Assembly (NCBI GenBank): GCA_039926025.1
Contig: JBDSXV010000173.1
Coordinates: 1 to 14,781 of the forward strand
Direction: 5' to 3'
Length of the DNA stretch: 14,781 bases
Origin: Dokdonella_A sp039926025
GTDB lineage: Bacteria; Pseudomonadota; Gammaproteobacteria; Xanthomonadales; Rhodanobacteraceae
Shown here: positions 14,730 to 14,781 of the stretch, in pieces
Position numbering within the stretch: position 1 is the first letter of the stretch
Layout of the letters: every line of letters starts with the position of its first letter
Position numbers and translations under genes: made by a program
Notes under the pieces: generated by a model
Database searches by the model: none
Told to the model about the DNA's origin: nothing
What the model saw: the letters and a program-made list of their open reading frames with translations, nothing else

Positions 14730-14781
14730 GTGAAGGCCTTCGCTCGTTTCTGGTTTGTCGCTGACGCACTAATTTTGGCCG
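14730..14781 (+). CDS. Possible start of a second cassette gene, cut by window edge
   Basis: From GTG at 14730 the frame stays open to the right edge and reads MKAFARFWFVADALILA, which looks like a signal peptide or first membrane segment. It is only 17 codons long, lacks a clear ribosome-binding site, and starts right after the terminator. It may be chance. Confidence 0.25.
   Translation, partial: MKAFARFWFVADALILA

Overview
The window is GC-rich bacterial DNA, with strong G/C preference at third codon positions in all core genes. Gene content points to a gammaproteobacterium of the Xanthomonadales/Lysobacterales, most likely near the Rhodanobacteraceae. The evidence is an algZ-algR-hemC operon, TGTGGGAGCGG-type dispersed repeats, a DUF481 outer-membrane protein, an integron integrase of the type common in environmental Gammaproteobacteria, and a secreted protein ending in an IFxNGFE-like tail. 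The taxonomic call is inference.

Layout. (1) 1-3559 (+): a tightly packed set of an SLC13-type permease with two RCK_C domains (cut by the left edge), a four-cluster ferredoxin-like subunit resembling SoeB, and a DmsC/SoeC-type quinol membrane anchor. The last two are the electron-transfer and anchor subunits of a molybdoenzyme whose catalytic subunit is not in view. The ferredoxin gene carries a palindromic dispersed repeat as an in-frame insertion. (2) 3703-4503 (+): a DUF481 outer-membrane protein behind a terminator-like hairpin. (3) 4673-7400 (-): histidine kinase AlgZ, response regulator AlgR and porphobilinogen deaminase HemC, each joined to the next by a 4-base ATGA overlap. (4) 7401-8120: no gene; mostly a cluster of direct and inverted repeats. 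Related modules lie at 4543-4654, between the convergent DUF481 gene and hemC. (5) 8121-8792 (-): a cytoplasmic carboxylesterase with a TTG start. (6) 8942-10018 (+): a secreted esterase. (7) 10222-13082 (+): an exported S9 peptidase overlapping a DUF3574 lipoprotein gene. (8) 13101-14781: a chromosomal integron. It has a leftward tyrosine integrase broken by a two-base slip in a CG tract, an attI-like region, one complete gene cassette for a small membrane protein with its attC site, then a strong terminator and the start of a possible second cassette.

The most unusual parts are the integron end, where the first cassette's leading core is the exact reverse complement of the 5' core of its own attC; the repeat recruited into the ferredoxin coding sequence; and the repeat cluster bounded by 22-bp perfect inverted repeats. 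No rRNA, tRNA, CRISPR array or intact insertion sequence was seen.
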